The notes under the pieces were generated by a model. It searched no databases. It had not been told where the DNA came from and saw nothing but the letters and a program-made list of their open reading frames with translations. A program made the translations under genes and the position numbers. Below, in pieces: positions 27,188-35,662 of a stretch of DNA of 64,000 nucleotides (positions are counted from its first letter, which is position 1; each line of letters begins with the position of its first letter). The DNA is from Bacteroidota bacterium (lineage in GTDB: Bacteria; Bacteroidota; Bacteroidia; Sphingobacteriales; Sphingobacteriaceae): positions 372,001-436,000 of the forward strand of contig JAMFRP010000019.1 in the NCBI GenBank assembly GCA_026224775.1. The letters are read 5' to 3'.

Positions 27188-27496
27188 CTAACGTTTTGCT
27201 AACAAAGGCAATACACCAAGGCGAACAATAAGATGCGCTATGAGTGAAAGCGCGAAGGTAAAAATGAGAATCATGCCCATTTTTATTGGCGTGTTAAAAT
27301 AGTCAAGGAAGCCGGAGCGGCCTGAACCTGCGTAAAGTGAGGCTAGCGCGAAAACGATAAAGCCGGTGATCCATAAGGTGACATGCGAATAGAAATATCT
27401 TTTATGAGCCAGTGTTGATTGTGGGAAAGCAGTTAGGAGCAACACCACATGTGTGATAAAAAAGATAACAGCAATAAGGATAAGGAAGTAAAACAT
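27188..27496 (-). CDS. Small integral membrane protein, unknown function
   Basis: 102 residues with three clear hydrophobic helices (about 1-24, 37-57 and 71-95) joined by short basic loops (LAHKRYFYSHV). I do not recognise a family. The end is convergent with the DUF6686-like gene, with only 57 bases between. CAAAAGTA on the plus strand at 27524-27531 reads TACTTTTG on the minus strand, a good -7 element 28 bases from the start. This suggests its own promoter despite the upstream BamA-like gene on the same strand. Confidence 0.65.
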   Translation of the reverse strand: MFYFLILIAVIFFITHVVLLLTAFPQSTLAHKRYFYSHVTLWITGFIVFALASLYAGSGRSGFLDYFNTPIKMGMILIFTFALSLIAHLIVRLGVLPLLAKR

Positions 27497-27543
27497 AAGT
27501 TAGGATTTGAATACTAAATTAAGCAAAAGTATTTAATCGAAAC

Positions 27544-28785
27544 TTAAAATATTTCGCCAACGTTTATAAACATACCTCTTGATCCCTCACGGCCAAAACC
27601 ATAATCAATTGCTATGTTGGTACGGGAAACTTTATTCAGTTTAATGCGCAACCCTGGCCCAAATGCAGGTTGAATAGATTGCAGATTTGTTCCCTGCGCT
27701 GCAGAAAAGGATTGCGCATTTACAAATACAACACCACCAAGTAGGCCATTATTGGTCACTTTAAACCGGTATTCCGATTCCATATACACCATTTGCGCAC
27801 CACGAAAACGGCCTTGTATATATCCTCTTCCGGTTCCGCTGTAAGTATCCCAGGCATTAGCAGGCAGATCAAGATATGGCGGGTTGCCTCTTAACACTAA
27901 CCAATCATATGACCAAAATGCTAATACATTATCTGAGTTTGAAGGAAATTTGAAATATTTGCGCACATCAATAACCATCGCCTGCCAATTGTGCAAATTG
28001 CCCATAAAACTTCCGTTATCAAGGTATTGTAGCGAGGCATAAAAGCCGCGATAAGGATTTATGGAGTTGTCTCTACTGTCATACAAAGCATTCAAAGTGA
28101 TTCCCGAAGATATTGAATGCGAGAGAGCCCCGTATTTAGTATAATCCGATGGTGCGCCATCCAGCGGCCCCTTATGGGTAACATTCCAGTGTACATCAGC
28201 TAAATATCCAACTCCTGCATAAAAATCTGTCCATATACGCCTTAAAGCGATTTCACTAAACCTAAAGAAATCATAATCCATCGGATCTTCATTCCTGATA
28301 TTGGAATTACTGCCTAGGCCGTAAGTACTTTGGGGATATTTAAGGTAGCGTATATCGCCAATAAAGTCATAATCATTGTTATTTGACCAGATGTTGGACT
28401 GGATAGGAATAATGATTTGTTTGGTTTGAGTATAGGCCGTATTAATGGTTATGGTTGATATTTTTGAATCTTTAGTTGTTCTAAAGGCAACATTTCCGGC
28501 AAGTGTTAAGGCTAATTTTGATTGCAAAGTATAACCCAATGCGGGTACTACTGAAAAAACTGGTTTTGTTGATACCGTATCGTTCTTACTTTTTCTTTTA
28601 TTTCCAAATATTGAGCCGATAATATCGTATACATCTAGTTGTTGTAAAGAATCGGGTTGTTTTCTCGCAACGGTATCGGTTTTTGGATACTTGGATAATG
28701 GTACAAACTTTTGATCCTGAGCATGCAGTATTACCGGACTATAAATTAATGCAGATATCAAGAGGCACCTCAGCACAGATCGCAT
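27544..28785 (-). CDS. BamA/TamA-family outer membrane beta-barrel protein
   Basis: 413 residues: signal peptide ending ILHAQ (about 22), a short linker without clear POTRA repeats, and a barrel region (about 75-413) ending in the aromatic C-terminus FINVGEIF. Segments such as GITLNALYDSRDNSINPYRG and GRGYIQGRFRG are typical of the Omp85/surface-antigen (bac_surface_Ag) barrel, including the RGF-like lid motif. The length is that of an isolated barrel, so a general assembly role like BamA is unlikely; lipid or exoprotein handling at the outer membrane is possible. It is followed on the same strand by a small membrane protein gene. Confidence 0.8.
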   Translation of the reverse strand: MRSVLRCLLISALIYSPVILHAQDQKFVPLSKYPKTDTVARKQPDSLQQLDVYDIIGSIFGNKRKSKNDTVSTKPVFSVVPALGYTLQSKLALTLAGNVAFRTTKDSKISTITINTAYTQTKQIIIPIQSNIWSNNNDYDFIGDIRYLKYPQSTYGLGSNSNIRNEDPMDYDFFRFSEIALRRIWTDFYAGVGYLADVHWNVTHKGPLDGAPSDYTKYGALSHSISSGITLNALYDSRDNSINPYRGFYASLQYLDNGSFMGNLHNWQAMVIDVRKYFKFPSNSDNVLAFWSYDWLVLRGNPPYLDLPANAWDTYSGTGRGYIQGRFRGAQMVYMESEYRFKVTNNGLLGGVVFVNAQSFSAAQGTNLQSIQPAFGPGLRIKLNKVSRTNIAIDYGFGREGSRGMFINVGEIF

Positions 28786-28874
28786 ACAAAATGAAGTATT
28801 TTTAATGAAGATATAGGCACATTTTGATTTAATTCTGAAGAACTAATGTAGTGGAATGATATGCGATATCGGTG

Positions 28875-29714
28875 TTAAGAGCTTCTTTTTGTGAATGGAA
28901 TTTTTAATACCTTAATGAAATTGGAATTGACCTGTTTATCCATGTGTGTATCAATCCCGAATGTGATTTCGCTTTTAGGTAGATCATTATAATATGTTTT
29001 AAAAATCCTGTCCCAAATGCTTAATACATCGCCATAGTTACAATCAGTATAAGGTAACTCATAATGATGATGTACATGGTGTAAATTAGGGGTGATAAAA
29101 ACCAGGCTTATAATATTATTAGCTTTAGGCGAAAGTTTAAATTGTGTGTGTGATGTAATATTGGCAACGGTTTGTATAGTTTGGCGCAATAATAAAACTC
29201 CAAATGATGCGCCAAGTAAAAATACCCAGATAATTAAAAAACACATCCTGACAAAAGTTTCTACCGGATGCTCCCTTACAGTAGTTGATACATCCAGATC
29301 AAGGTCGCTATGGTGTATTAAATGAAAATTCCACAATGTTTTAACCTTATGCATAACTACATGATAGATATACTCGCAAAAATCAAGGAGCACAAATCCT
29401 ACTATGTATTTCACAAATATGCTGTTGGAATATGGTAATAAAAATAATAATCCCCAATGATGGCTAAGTGACCAAACACATATCATCAGTACAAAAATTG
29501 TCATGAATAGCTGTACAGGTAGGGCTGTAAATATGAAAAACATATTGGTGAGTGTATGTTTCCATTTATCTTTCCATGAAGATGTTAACACAATAGCTTC
29601 AATCAGCCATAAACCCACAATAATTCCGCCATACAAAAATACTTGCGATGAAGATGGGTTATTAATGAAATAGGATTTAATCGATAGCATAAGTAGGGGC
29701 ATTATAGTTGGCAA
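28875..29714 (-). CDS. Sterol desaturase/fatty acid hydroxylase superfamily membrane protein
   Basis: 279 residues with several transmembrane helices and the di-iron His clusters of the superfamily: HVVMH (HxxxH), HLIHH (HxxHH) and HHVHHHY. The C-terminal NYGDVLSIWDRIFKTY is a conserved element after the last cluster. Members hydroxylate or desaturate lipids at the inner membrane. It differs from the FA2H/Scs7-type gene at 46909-47529, so the substrate is probably not the same. Several Met codons near the N-terminus leave the exact start uncertain. It lies 89 bases upstream of the BamA-like gene on the same strand. Confidence 0.85.
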   Translation of the reverse strand: MPTIMPLLMLSIKSYFINNPSSSQVFLYGGIIVGLWLIEAIVLTSSWKDKWKHTLTNMFFIFTALPVQLFMTIFVLMICVWSLSHHWGLLFLLPYSNSIFVKYIVGFVLLDFCEYIYHVVMHKVKTLWNFHLIHHSDLDLDVSTTVREHPVETFVRMCFLIIWVFLLGASFGVLLLRQTIQTVANITSHTQFKLSPKANNIISLVFITPNLHHVHHHYELPYTDCNYGDVLSIWDRIFKTYYNDLPKSEITFGIDTHMDKQVNSNFIKVLKIPFTKRSS

Positions 29715-29973
29715 GTATAAAATAAAAATCTGTAGTTAATATGAAGATGACATTAGAAAACGATTAAAATTAGTAGATGTTATGTTTGAGATGTGATGAA
29801 ACAAACAGTCTTAGGTTAATTCTTTGAGATAACACATAAGGTCTGCATTAAATTAAAGGTTAAAATAATGTATTTTTAAACGATGACTAACTGTTGTGAA
29901 CTAATCTCTGTACAGTTGTGTTGATATAGGGGCCAATAAATTGGCTTTAGCTAAATTTATTAAACATCTACTT

Positions 29974-30735
29974 ATGAAAAAACTCTTTCTGCTGTTATTT
30001 TGTGGTTTTAGCCTGAGCATAGCAAACGCGCAAACAAAAGCTCCCCGGTTTCATGTGATCGCTCTTTATGAAAACGGCGGCCATCATATCGAATATTCAA
30101 AGGCTGCAAAGGTTTGGCTGGATAAGCTGGCTGTAGATAGCAACTTCAGCATTGATTACATCCAGAATACGGATAGTATTGATGATAAATTTCTATCCAA
30201 ATACCAACTATTCATTCAGCTTGATTACGCACCTTATGCCTGGAAAGCCACAGCAGTAGCAGCCTTTGAAAAGTATATTACTGAAGGCAGGGGCGGATGG
30301 ATAGGGTTTCACCATGCTACGCTGATAGGCGAGTTTGATGGCTACCCAATGTGGGAGTGGTTTCACCAGTTTATGGGCGATATTAGGTTTAAAAACTATA
30401 TAGCCACGTTTGCAAAAGCTACCGTTGATGTGGAAGATAAACAGCACCCAGTTATGAAAGGCGTATCACCGACCTTCACGGTTGAAAAAGAAGAATGGTA
30501 TACGTATGATAAAGATCCAAGGCCAAATGTTAGTGTATTGGCCACGGTTGATGAATCAACCTACGTTCCAAACTCTGATATAAAAATGGGGGGAGATCAT
30601 CCTGTGGTTTGGACTAATCTTAATTATAAAGCTCGAAATGTATATATCTTTATGGGGCATTCGCCCATATTGTTCGAGAGTAAAGATTACCGGACTTTGT
30701 TTACCAACGCCATTTTTTGGGCAGCGGCTAAATAA
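29974..30735 (+). CDS. ThuA-like domain protein (secreted)
   Basis: 253 residues from the ATG at 29974. The frame is open further back to a TTG at 29941, but the signal peptide MKKLFLLLFCGFSLSIANAQ begins here. The body has the ThuA/type-1 glutamine-amidotransferase-like fold: HVIALYENGGHH, FIQLDYAPYAW, GGWIGFHHATL, DHPVVWTNLNYKARNVYIFM-type strands, and GHSPILFESKDYRTLFTNAI near the end. ThuA-like proteins occur with sugar metabolism in Bacteroidota, and their reaction is not established. A small palindrome GCCAAT-AA-ATTGGC lies at 29932-29945 just upstream. Confidence 0.8.
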   Translation: MKKLFLLLFCGFSLSIANAQTKAPRFHVIALYENGGHHIEYSKAAKVWLDKLAVDSNFSIDYIQNTDSIDDKFLSKYQLFIQLDYAPYAWKATAVAAFEKYITEGRGGWIGFHHATLIGEFDGYPMWEWFHQFMGDIRFKNYIATFAKATVDVEDKQHPVMKGVSPTFTVEKEEWYTYDKDPRPNVSVLATVDESTYVPNSDIKMGGDHPVVWTNLNYKARNVYIFMGHSPILFESKDYRTLFTNAIFWAAAK

Positions 30736-30834
30736 TTTATGTGATATTTGGGGTTGCTATTTTTTAATGGCCCTAATATTGCATTGCGTACCAGCGAAGA
30801 TATGGTAGTAGCAACACAGCCTTAATGGATACAT

Positions 30835-30874
30835 AAAAAAATAACTTCTTTGATCTAAAAATCAAAGAAGTTAT
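30835..30874 (-). terminator. Terminator of the histone-H1-like gene
   Basis: A perfect 14-bp stem (30841-30854 with 30861-30874, loop CTAAAA) is followed on the minus strand by a T run (the A run at 30835-30841). It lies 31 bases after the stop of the minus-strand gene and may also end plus-strand transcription from the ThuA-like gene. Confidence 0.8.
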
Positions 30875-30905
30875 CAACGGCAACAGCCGATTTAAATAAA
30901 CTTAA

Positions 30906-31322
30906 TTATTTGTTTTTAGTAGCAGCTGGTTTTGCAGGCTGAGGTTTTTTTTCAGCAACCTTTTTCTCAATAGGACTTTTCTCAACAACCTTTTTCTCAA
31001 CAGGTTTTTTAGCAGTTTTGCTATCTGTTTCTTTTTTAACAGGAGCTTCGGCAACTTTTGCTTTTACAGGTTTTACTGCAGAAGATGGGGCTTTAACCTC
31101 TTTAGGTTTCTTAGTAGCAGCAGGTTTTGCTATTTTTAATTCCTCAGATATTTTTTTAGCCAGTTTTTTTGATTTTTTCTGAAACTTTTCTGTTAGTTTC
31201 CCTTCGTCTTGTCCAAATTTTAAAGCTATCGCTTTTACTGTTGCTATAAGGCGTTGTTGTATATCCAGTTTTGCGGTTTTACGTGCCGACTTAACGGGTG
31301 ATTTTTGATTTTGTTGTTTCAT
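30906..31322 (-). CDS. Histone-H1-like Lys/Ala/Pro-rich DNA-binding protein
   Basis: 138 residues. The N-terminal half (about 1-65) looks helical with no signal peptide. The C-terminal half is a low-complexity tail of Lys, Ala, Pro, Val and Glu with repeats of the kind KKPVEKKVVEK and KPAATK. This resembles the eukaryotic-H1-like proteins found in Bacteroidota and Chlamydia (Hc1) and is probably a nucleoid-associated or RNA-binding protein. The minus strand reads TACATTTG (31337-31344), a consensus -7, only 15 bases before the ATG, so the leader is very short. A strong terminator follows. The tail repeats could expand or contract. Confidence 0.75.
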   Translation of the reverse strand: MKQQNQKSPVKSARKTAKLDIQQRLIATVKAIALKFGQDEGKLTEKFQKKSKKLAKKISEELKIAKPAATKKPKEVKAPSSAVKPVKAKVAEAPVKKETDSKTAKKPVEKKVVEKSPIEKKVAEKKPQPAKPAATKNK

Positions 31323-31336
31323 AAAATTTTGTGTGC

Positions 31337-31344
31337 CAAATGTA
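31337..31344 (-). promoter_or_regulatory. -7 element for the histone-H1-like gene
   Basis: The minus strand reads TACATTTG, an exact TAnnTTTG match 15 bases upstream of the start codon. No clear -33 was found at the normal distance. Confidence 0.4.
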
Positions 31345-31500
31345 TAGCAAATTCATGTGAATTTAATATTATGTTTATGTTAAGCATGTTGGTTAGGCTT
31401 AACACAAGATAAGTATTAAATGTTAAAAATCCTATTTTGTTTTGACCCGATATTATTTAGCAAAATCAACTAAATTGTACTCACTCCGAGTTGATCGACA

Positions 31501-33639
31501 TTATTTGTACTTTTCAATTCCTTTAGTATCACCGCTTACTGGTTTAATGCTGATAGCAGCACCGCCACCCGGCGCCAATTTTAATTTTAGTTTAGTATTT
31601 GCATCAACTAAATAAGAGGTGATTTTATATGATTCCGGGTTTTTGTCCCAGTCGGCATCCAAGCCATCGGCGTAAATAGTCGCGATGTACTTTTGCCCTT
31701 TGTTTAAGAAATCAAGAGGCGCAATTTCGTCACGCCCATCCTGGTTAGTTACCGCACCAATAAACCAATTTTCTGTTCCTTTTTCTTTACGGGCAGTAGT
31801 AATATATTCACCCGGTTCAGCTTGAATGATCTTTGTATCATCCCAATCAACACCAACATCTTTAATAAATTGGAATGCGTCTGCGTATTTCTCATAATTT
31901 TCGGGCAGATCCGCCGCCATTTGTATCGGGCTGTAAAGTACCACATACAATGCCAATTGCTTTACCAGTGTGGTATGTACTTGTTTATTTGGTAAAACTG
32001 TGTAATCTTTAACTTTAAGTATACCCGGGGTAAAGTCCATCGGCCCACCCATAAAGCGGGTAAATGGCATTATGGTTTCGTGCTCAGGTTTGTCGCCATG
32101 CCCGAATGCATTGTATTCATTACCTCTACCGGCTTCGCAAGCCATCCAGTTAGGATAGGTGCGCTGTAGGCCTGTTGGCCTAACAGGTTCATGTTCATCA
32201 ATCATTATATGATATTCAGCAGCTTTTTGCGCCGCGCGGACATAGTGGTTCACCATCCATGCACCATCGTGGTGTTCTCCCCGTGGAATGATCTTACCCA
32301 CATAACCCGTTTTAACCGATGTGTAACCATACTTATTCATAAAGCGGAAGGCAGTATCCATCTGTCGCTCATAATCAGTTGCAGAACCTGATGTTTCGTT
32401 ATGCATGATCATCACTACACCTTTAGCTTTTGCATATTGCGTTATAGCTGCTACGTCAAAATCAGGATAGGGGGTAACAAAGCTAAATACGTTTTCTTTC
32501 CAGTTGCCAAACCATTCTTCCCATCCGTAGTTCCATCCTTCAACCAAAACACCCTTTATTCCATTTTTCGCCGCGAAATCAATATAATGTTCCACATTGG
32601 CGGTATTTGCACCATGAGTATGATTTGGTATAAGCAAACCATCGGCACCAACAATATCTGCATTGTTCGAATAGTTCCAGGTACTTTTACCGGTTTGCAT
32701 TTCCCACCATACGCCAACAAATTTCATCGGTTTTATCCATGATGTATTTTCAATTTTTGATGGCTCATTCAAATTCAAAATTATTTTTGAAGTAAGTATT
32801 TCTCCTGCTTTATTACTTACAATTATGGTACGCCATGGGGTATGGCAAGCAGCACGCATATAAGCCATATTGCCAACCGCATCGGGTACTAAACTTGCTT
32901 TAAGTTTAAAGGTTTTAGTATCCACATGTAATTGCATCGAGGTATAATTTACTAAAGCAGCTTCGTGAATATTGATGTATAAACCATCGGCAGTTTTCAT
33001 CATTAATGGTGTTTGCACTGCATACCTATCAGGGCATACTTTAACGGCAATATCATCCGAGCCATTAACCATGCTGCGGTTATCAATTTCACTTATTTTT
33101 GTGGTGCTGTAAGGATATTCGTTGGTATCATAGTCGCCGGGTATCCAAAAGGCTTTATGATCGCCCGTTAGGGCAAATTCTGTTACCTCGTTGGATACAA
33201 TAAAATATTTTAAGTTTGGTTGTATTGGAAATTCATATCTAAACCCTACACCGTCTTCAAACACCCTAAAAACAATATCCATTAACCTACCCAGGTTGTT
33301 TTTTTGCTTTAGATGGATGGTTACCTGCTCATAATGGTTACGTATAGTACTTACTTCGCCCCAAACTGGTTTCCATTGCTCATCAACAGATTTTCTTTCG
33401 GTATTTATTACCACGAAATTACTGTCGAGCGAAATATCATTTGCAAGTTTTATTCCCATGCGTGATGTATTAATCAAGGGTTTTTCAGCATAGTCAACCT
33501 TATATTCAGGCCGCCCACCTGCATCAAGCATAAAATCAAGCTTAACTTTATTCATACTTGCACTAATGGGTGTAGCCTGCTGCGCCGTAACACGGTTAAG
33601 CAATAACAGACTAATGATGCAGGTAAGTATTTTTTTCAT
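31501..33639 (-). CDS. GH97 inverting alpha-glucosidase (SusB-like)
   Basis: 712 residues from the ATG at 33639, chosen because MKKILTCIISLLLLNRVTAQ is a clean signal peptide; the frame is open to 33714. The N-terminal beta-supersandwich is followed by a TIM barrel. Motifs match the inverting SusB group: HNETSGS, SVKTGYVGKIIPRGEHHDG, DEHEPVRPTG with Glu484, and CEAGRGNEYN with Glu508. The 24-residue spacing equals that of the SusB pair Glu508/Glu532. The family hydrolyses terminal alpha-glucosidic links in the periplasm. It lies downstream of a SusC/SusD pair but is separated from it by a terminator, so it may have lower or separate expression. Confidence 0.9.
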   Translation of the reverse strand: MKKILTCIISLLLLNRVTAQQATPISASMNKVKLDFMLDAGGRPEYKVDYAEKPLINTSRMGIKLANDISLDSNFVVINTERKSVDEQWKPVWGEVSTIRNHYEQVTIHLKQKNNLGRLMDIVFRVFEDGVGFRYEFPIQPNLKYFIVSNEVTEFALTGDHKAFWIPGDYDTNEYPYSTTKISEIDNRSMVNGSDDIAVKVCPDRYAVQTPLMMKTADGLYINIHEAALVNYTSMQLHVDTKTFKLKASLVPDAVGNMAYMRAACHTPWRTIIVSNKAGEILTSKIILNLNEPSKIENTSWIKPMKFVGVWWEMQTGKSTWNYSNNADIVGADGLLIPNHTHGANTANVEHYIDFAAKNGIKGVLVEGWNYGWEEWFGNWKENVFSFVTPYPDFDVAAITQYAKAKGVVMIMHNETSGSATDYERQMDTAFRFMNKYGYTSVKTGYVGKIIPRGEHHDGAWMVNHYVRAAQKAAEYHIMIDEHEPVRPTGLQRTYPNWMACEAGRGNEYNAFGHGDKPEHETIMPFTRFMGGPMDFTPGILKVKDYTVLPNKQVHTTLVKQLALYVVLYSPIQMAADLPENYEKYADAFQFIKDVGVDWDDTKIIQAEPGEYITTARKEKGTENWFIGAVTNQDGRDEIAPLDFLNKGQKYIATIYADGLDADWDKNPESYKITSYLVDANTKLKLKLAPGGGAAISIKPVSGDTKGIEKYK

Positions 33640-33778
33640 TTTTAGATAATTTAATGGTGTAGGCTTCATAGGTTGAAGCATTGATTTCAGATACGTTTTG
33701 GTGAAAAATAGCATGAGTGGTCACTCAAATAATTTTATTTGGGTAGCATTTGTATAAGATGATTTTTTCGGAGAGATT

Positions 33779-33812
33779 AAAAAAGCACGAAGCCTTTTTA
33801 GGGGCTCCGTAC
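33779..33812 (-). terminator. Terminator between susD and GH97
   Basis: On the minus strand GTACGGAGCC (33812-33803) pairs with GGCTTCGTGC (33794-33785), a 10-bp stem with two G-U pairs, followed by TTTTTT (33784-33779). It lies just after the susD stop, and read-through would be needed to express GH97 from the susC promoter. Confidence 0.7.
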
Positions 33813-33823
33813 TTAACCAACTA

Positions 33824-35641
33824 TTAATGAGTATATCCGGGATTTTGAACAGCTTTGCTGTTTGTATTTAATTCACTTAGCGGTATAGGCCAGGTGTATG
33901 ATTTGCTATCAACAAATGTTGTTGTTAGTGGTTGCGTTGTATTTAAAGCAGCCCCATAATAGGCGGCTTCGGAGTCACCAATTTTCCATCGGCACACATC
34001 AAACCACCAGCTGCCTTCATTAAATAATTCAGCCCAACGCTCATAGTAAAGCGGGTTATGGCCCAATACGGGATCAGGATCAAGCGAATTATTTGCAGGG
34101 GTTGCACTTGTGGTTGATGCATAATCAATTGCTGAAGGCGTGTTGATAGGTAAGCCATAAGCTCTGCGTTTTACTTTATTCAGATATTCCAATCCAACGG
34201 CGGTGTTGCCACCTTGAATATTAGCTTCAGCATATAATAAATATACATCAGCTAAACGCAACAGGTAATAATCCCATTTGTCTGAGTTGATAGTGTTTTC
34301 GTTATAATCAATAGGTGAGTATTTTCTTACACTAAAGCCATAATGATTAGTTTGAAAAGCGTAAATGGCTGGTTTAGCTACTTTTGCGAAATTGATTCCA
34401 TCAAATTGAACTGAATCAACCCATGGCTGCAAGGCATTAACAAATAAGCGAGGATCGGCCGTTTGGTTGGTGCGAACGGCCAGCGACTGTGACGTATAAG
34501 CAGGGTCTTGTATGAGTTTTGGATTTTTATACGATGCTGTTTGTGATGCATTATATTTAGGATTTGCAACAAGGTTATATACTGAGCTTAACGGAAAACC
34601 GAAACGTACTACACTTTGATCGTGGAAAAACTCGTTGCCGTAACCCATTGACAAGACACTGCTTTCTGTTCCATCACCTCCGCCAAATGTATTTGGCGAC
34701 CAGATTAACCCATTAATTGTAGATGAGTTTGCTGCGCTGCTGTATATACCATAACCACCCATTGAATTTTGATCAACATAGAGTTCCAGTAATGATTCGC
34801 TGTTGAATTTATTACTGCCATTAAAGGCATTGAGATAAGTTGCATAAGGCATTAATGATTTACCGCTGTTTTGGATAACATCCAATAAGGTAGTTTGTGC
34901 ATCGGTCCAATCTTCAGTATAAACATAGGCTTTGCCCAATAAACCTTTTGCCGACCACTCGGTAGCTCTTGCCAGATCAGCAGAACCCCATACCTGGCCT
35001 TTAAGCAAAGTGGCAGCTTGCTTTTCGTCGCTTTCTATTAAAGCCCAAACATCTTTTACAGGCGACCTGGGTATTTGAGTTCCTGCTAAGCTGCCAGGTA
35101 TGCTAGTATAAATTGGTACGCCCATTTCTGTGCCATTTACACCACCAGTTTTCATATAATCCTGGCCGTATAGGCATTCCAGCTGCATATAATACCATCC
35201 GCGCAGGCAGTAAGCCTGACCTAATATCAAGTTAATGGTTGGCTGATCAGCCGGATCAGTCTTCATTAGCGCGGCGGCGGCAAAAATGGTAACATTGCAG
35301 TTTTTAATACCGGTGAAGCAAGCCGCCCATGTTTCTGATGCATACTCGTTACCAACTGTAAGATTATTGGCTGCCATTTCATTCCATCCCGGATCGCCAT
35401 TATATTCAGAGTTTACGGTATGCATTGAATTTGACAATGCTTTAGGTAAAAAGTGAAATCCGTATAAACCCTGGTCGCGAAGGTTGGCATAGCACGATAC
35501 CAGTACTGTTTGCAGGTCGTTTACGGTTTGTGGATAATCTGCAATGGCATACGCATTTTTTTGCCCGACGTTGGTTGGGTCTTTTTTACATCCCGCTAAA
35601 ATAATAAGTGCGAGTGCTGCTATATATTTTTTCTTAATCAT
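33824..35641 (-). CDS. SusD/RagB-family surface glycan-binding lipoprotein (alpha-glucan locus)
   Basis: 605 residues with lipobox LAGC (Cys at about 18). SusD features include GQAYCLRGWYYMQLECLYGQ (TPR helix), a long middle region, YYLLRLADVYLLYAEANIQG and YYERWAELFNEGSWWFDVCRWK near the C-terminus. It partners the SusC encoded 21 bases upstream. The expected location is the outer leaflet of the outer membrane. The glycan is inferred to be an alpha-glucan or malto-oligosaccharide from the adjacent GH97 and SusR-like genes. It is longer than the xyloglucan-locus SusD (528). Confidence 0.93.
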   Translation of the reverse strand: MIKKKYIAALALIILAGCKKDPTNVGQKNAYAIADYPQTVNDLQTVLVSCYANLRDQGLYGFHFLPKALSNSMHTVNSEYNGDPGWNEMAANNLTVGNEYASETWAACFTGIKNCNVTIFAAAALMKTDPADQPTINLILGQAYCLRGWYYMQLECLYGQDYMKTGGVNGTEMGVPIYTSIPGSLAGTQIPRSPVKDVWALIESDEKQAATLLKGQVWGSADLARATEWSAKGLLGKAYVYTEDWTDAQTTLLDVIQNSGKSLMPYATYLNAFNGSNKFNSESLLELYVDQNSMGGYGIYSSAANSSTINGLIWSPNTFGGGDGTESSVLSMGYGNEFFHDQSVVRFGFPLSSVYNLVANPKYNASQTASYKNPKLIQDPAYTSQSLAVRTNQTADPRLFVNALQPWVDSVQFDGINFAKVAKPAIYAFQTNHYGFSVRKYSPIDYNENTINSDKWDYYLLRLADVYLLYAEANIQGGNTAVGLEYLNKVKRRAYGLPINTPSAIDYASTTSATPANNSLDPDPVLGHNPLYYERWAELFNEGSWWFDVCRWKIGDSEAAYYGAALNTTQPLTTTFVDSKSYTWPIPLSELNTNSKAVQNPGYTH

Positions 35642-35662
35642 CTTTGTAATTTTAAGTGGTTA

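Noticed and set aside
28875..29714. Second hydroxylase as part of the sphingolipid pathway
   Set aside because: Its His clusters and neighbours differ from the FA2H-type gene, and it is 16 kb from the lipid cluster; no evidence links it to ceramide.
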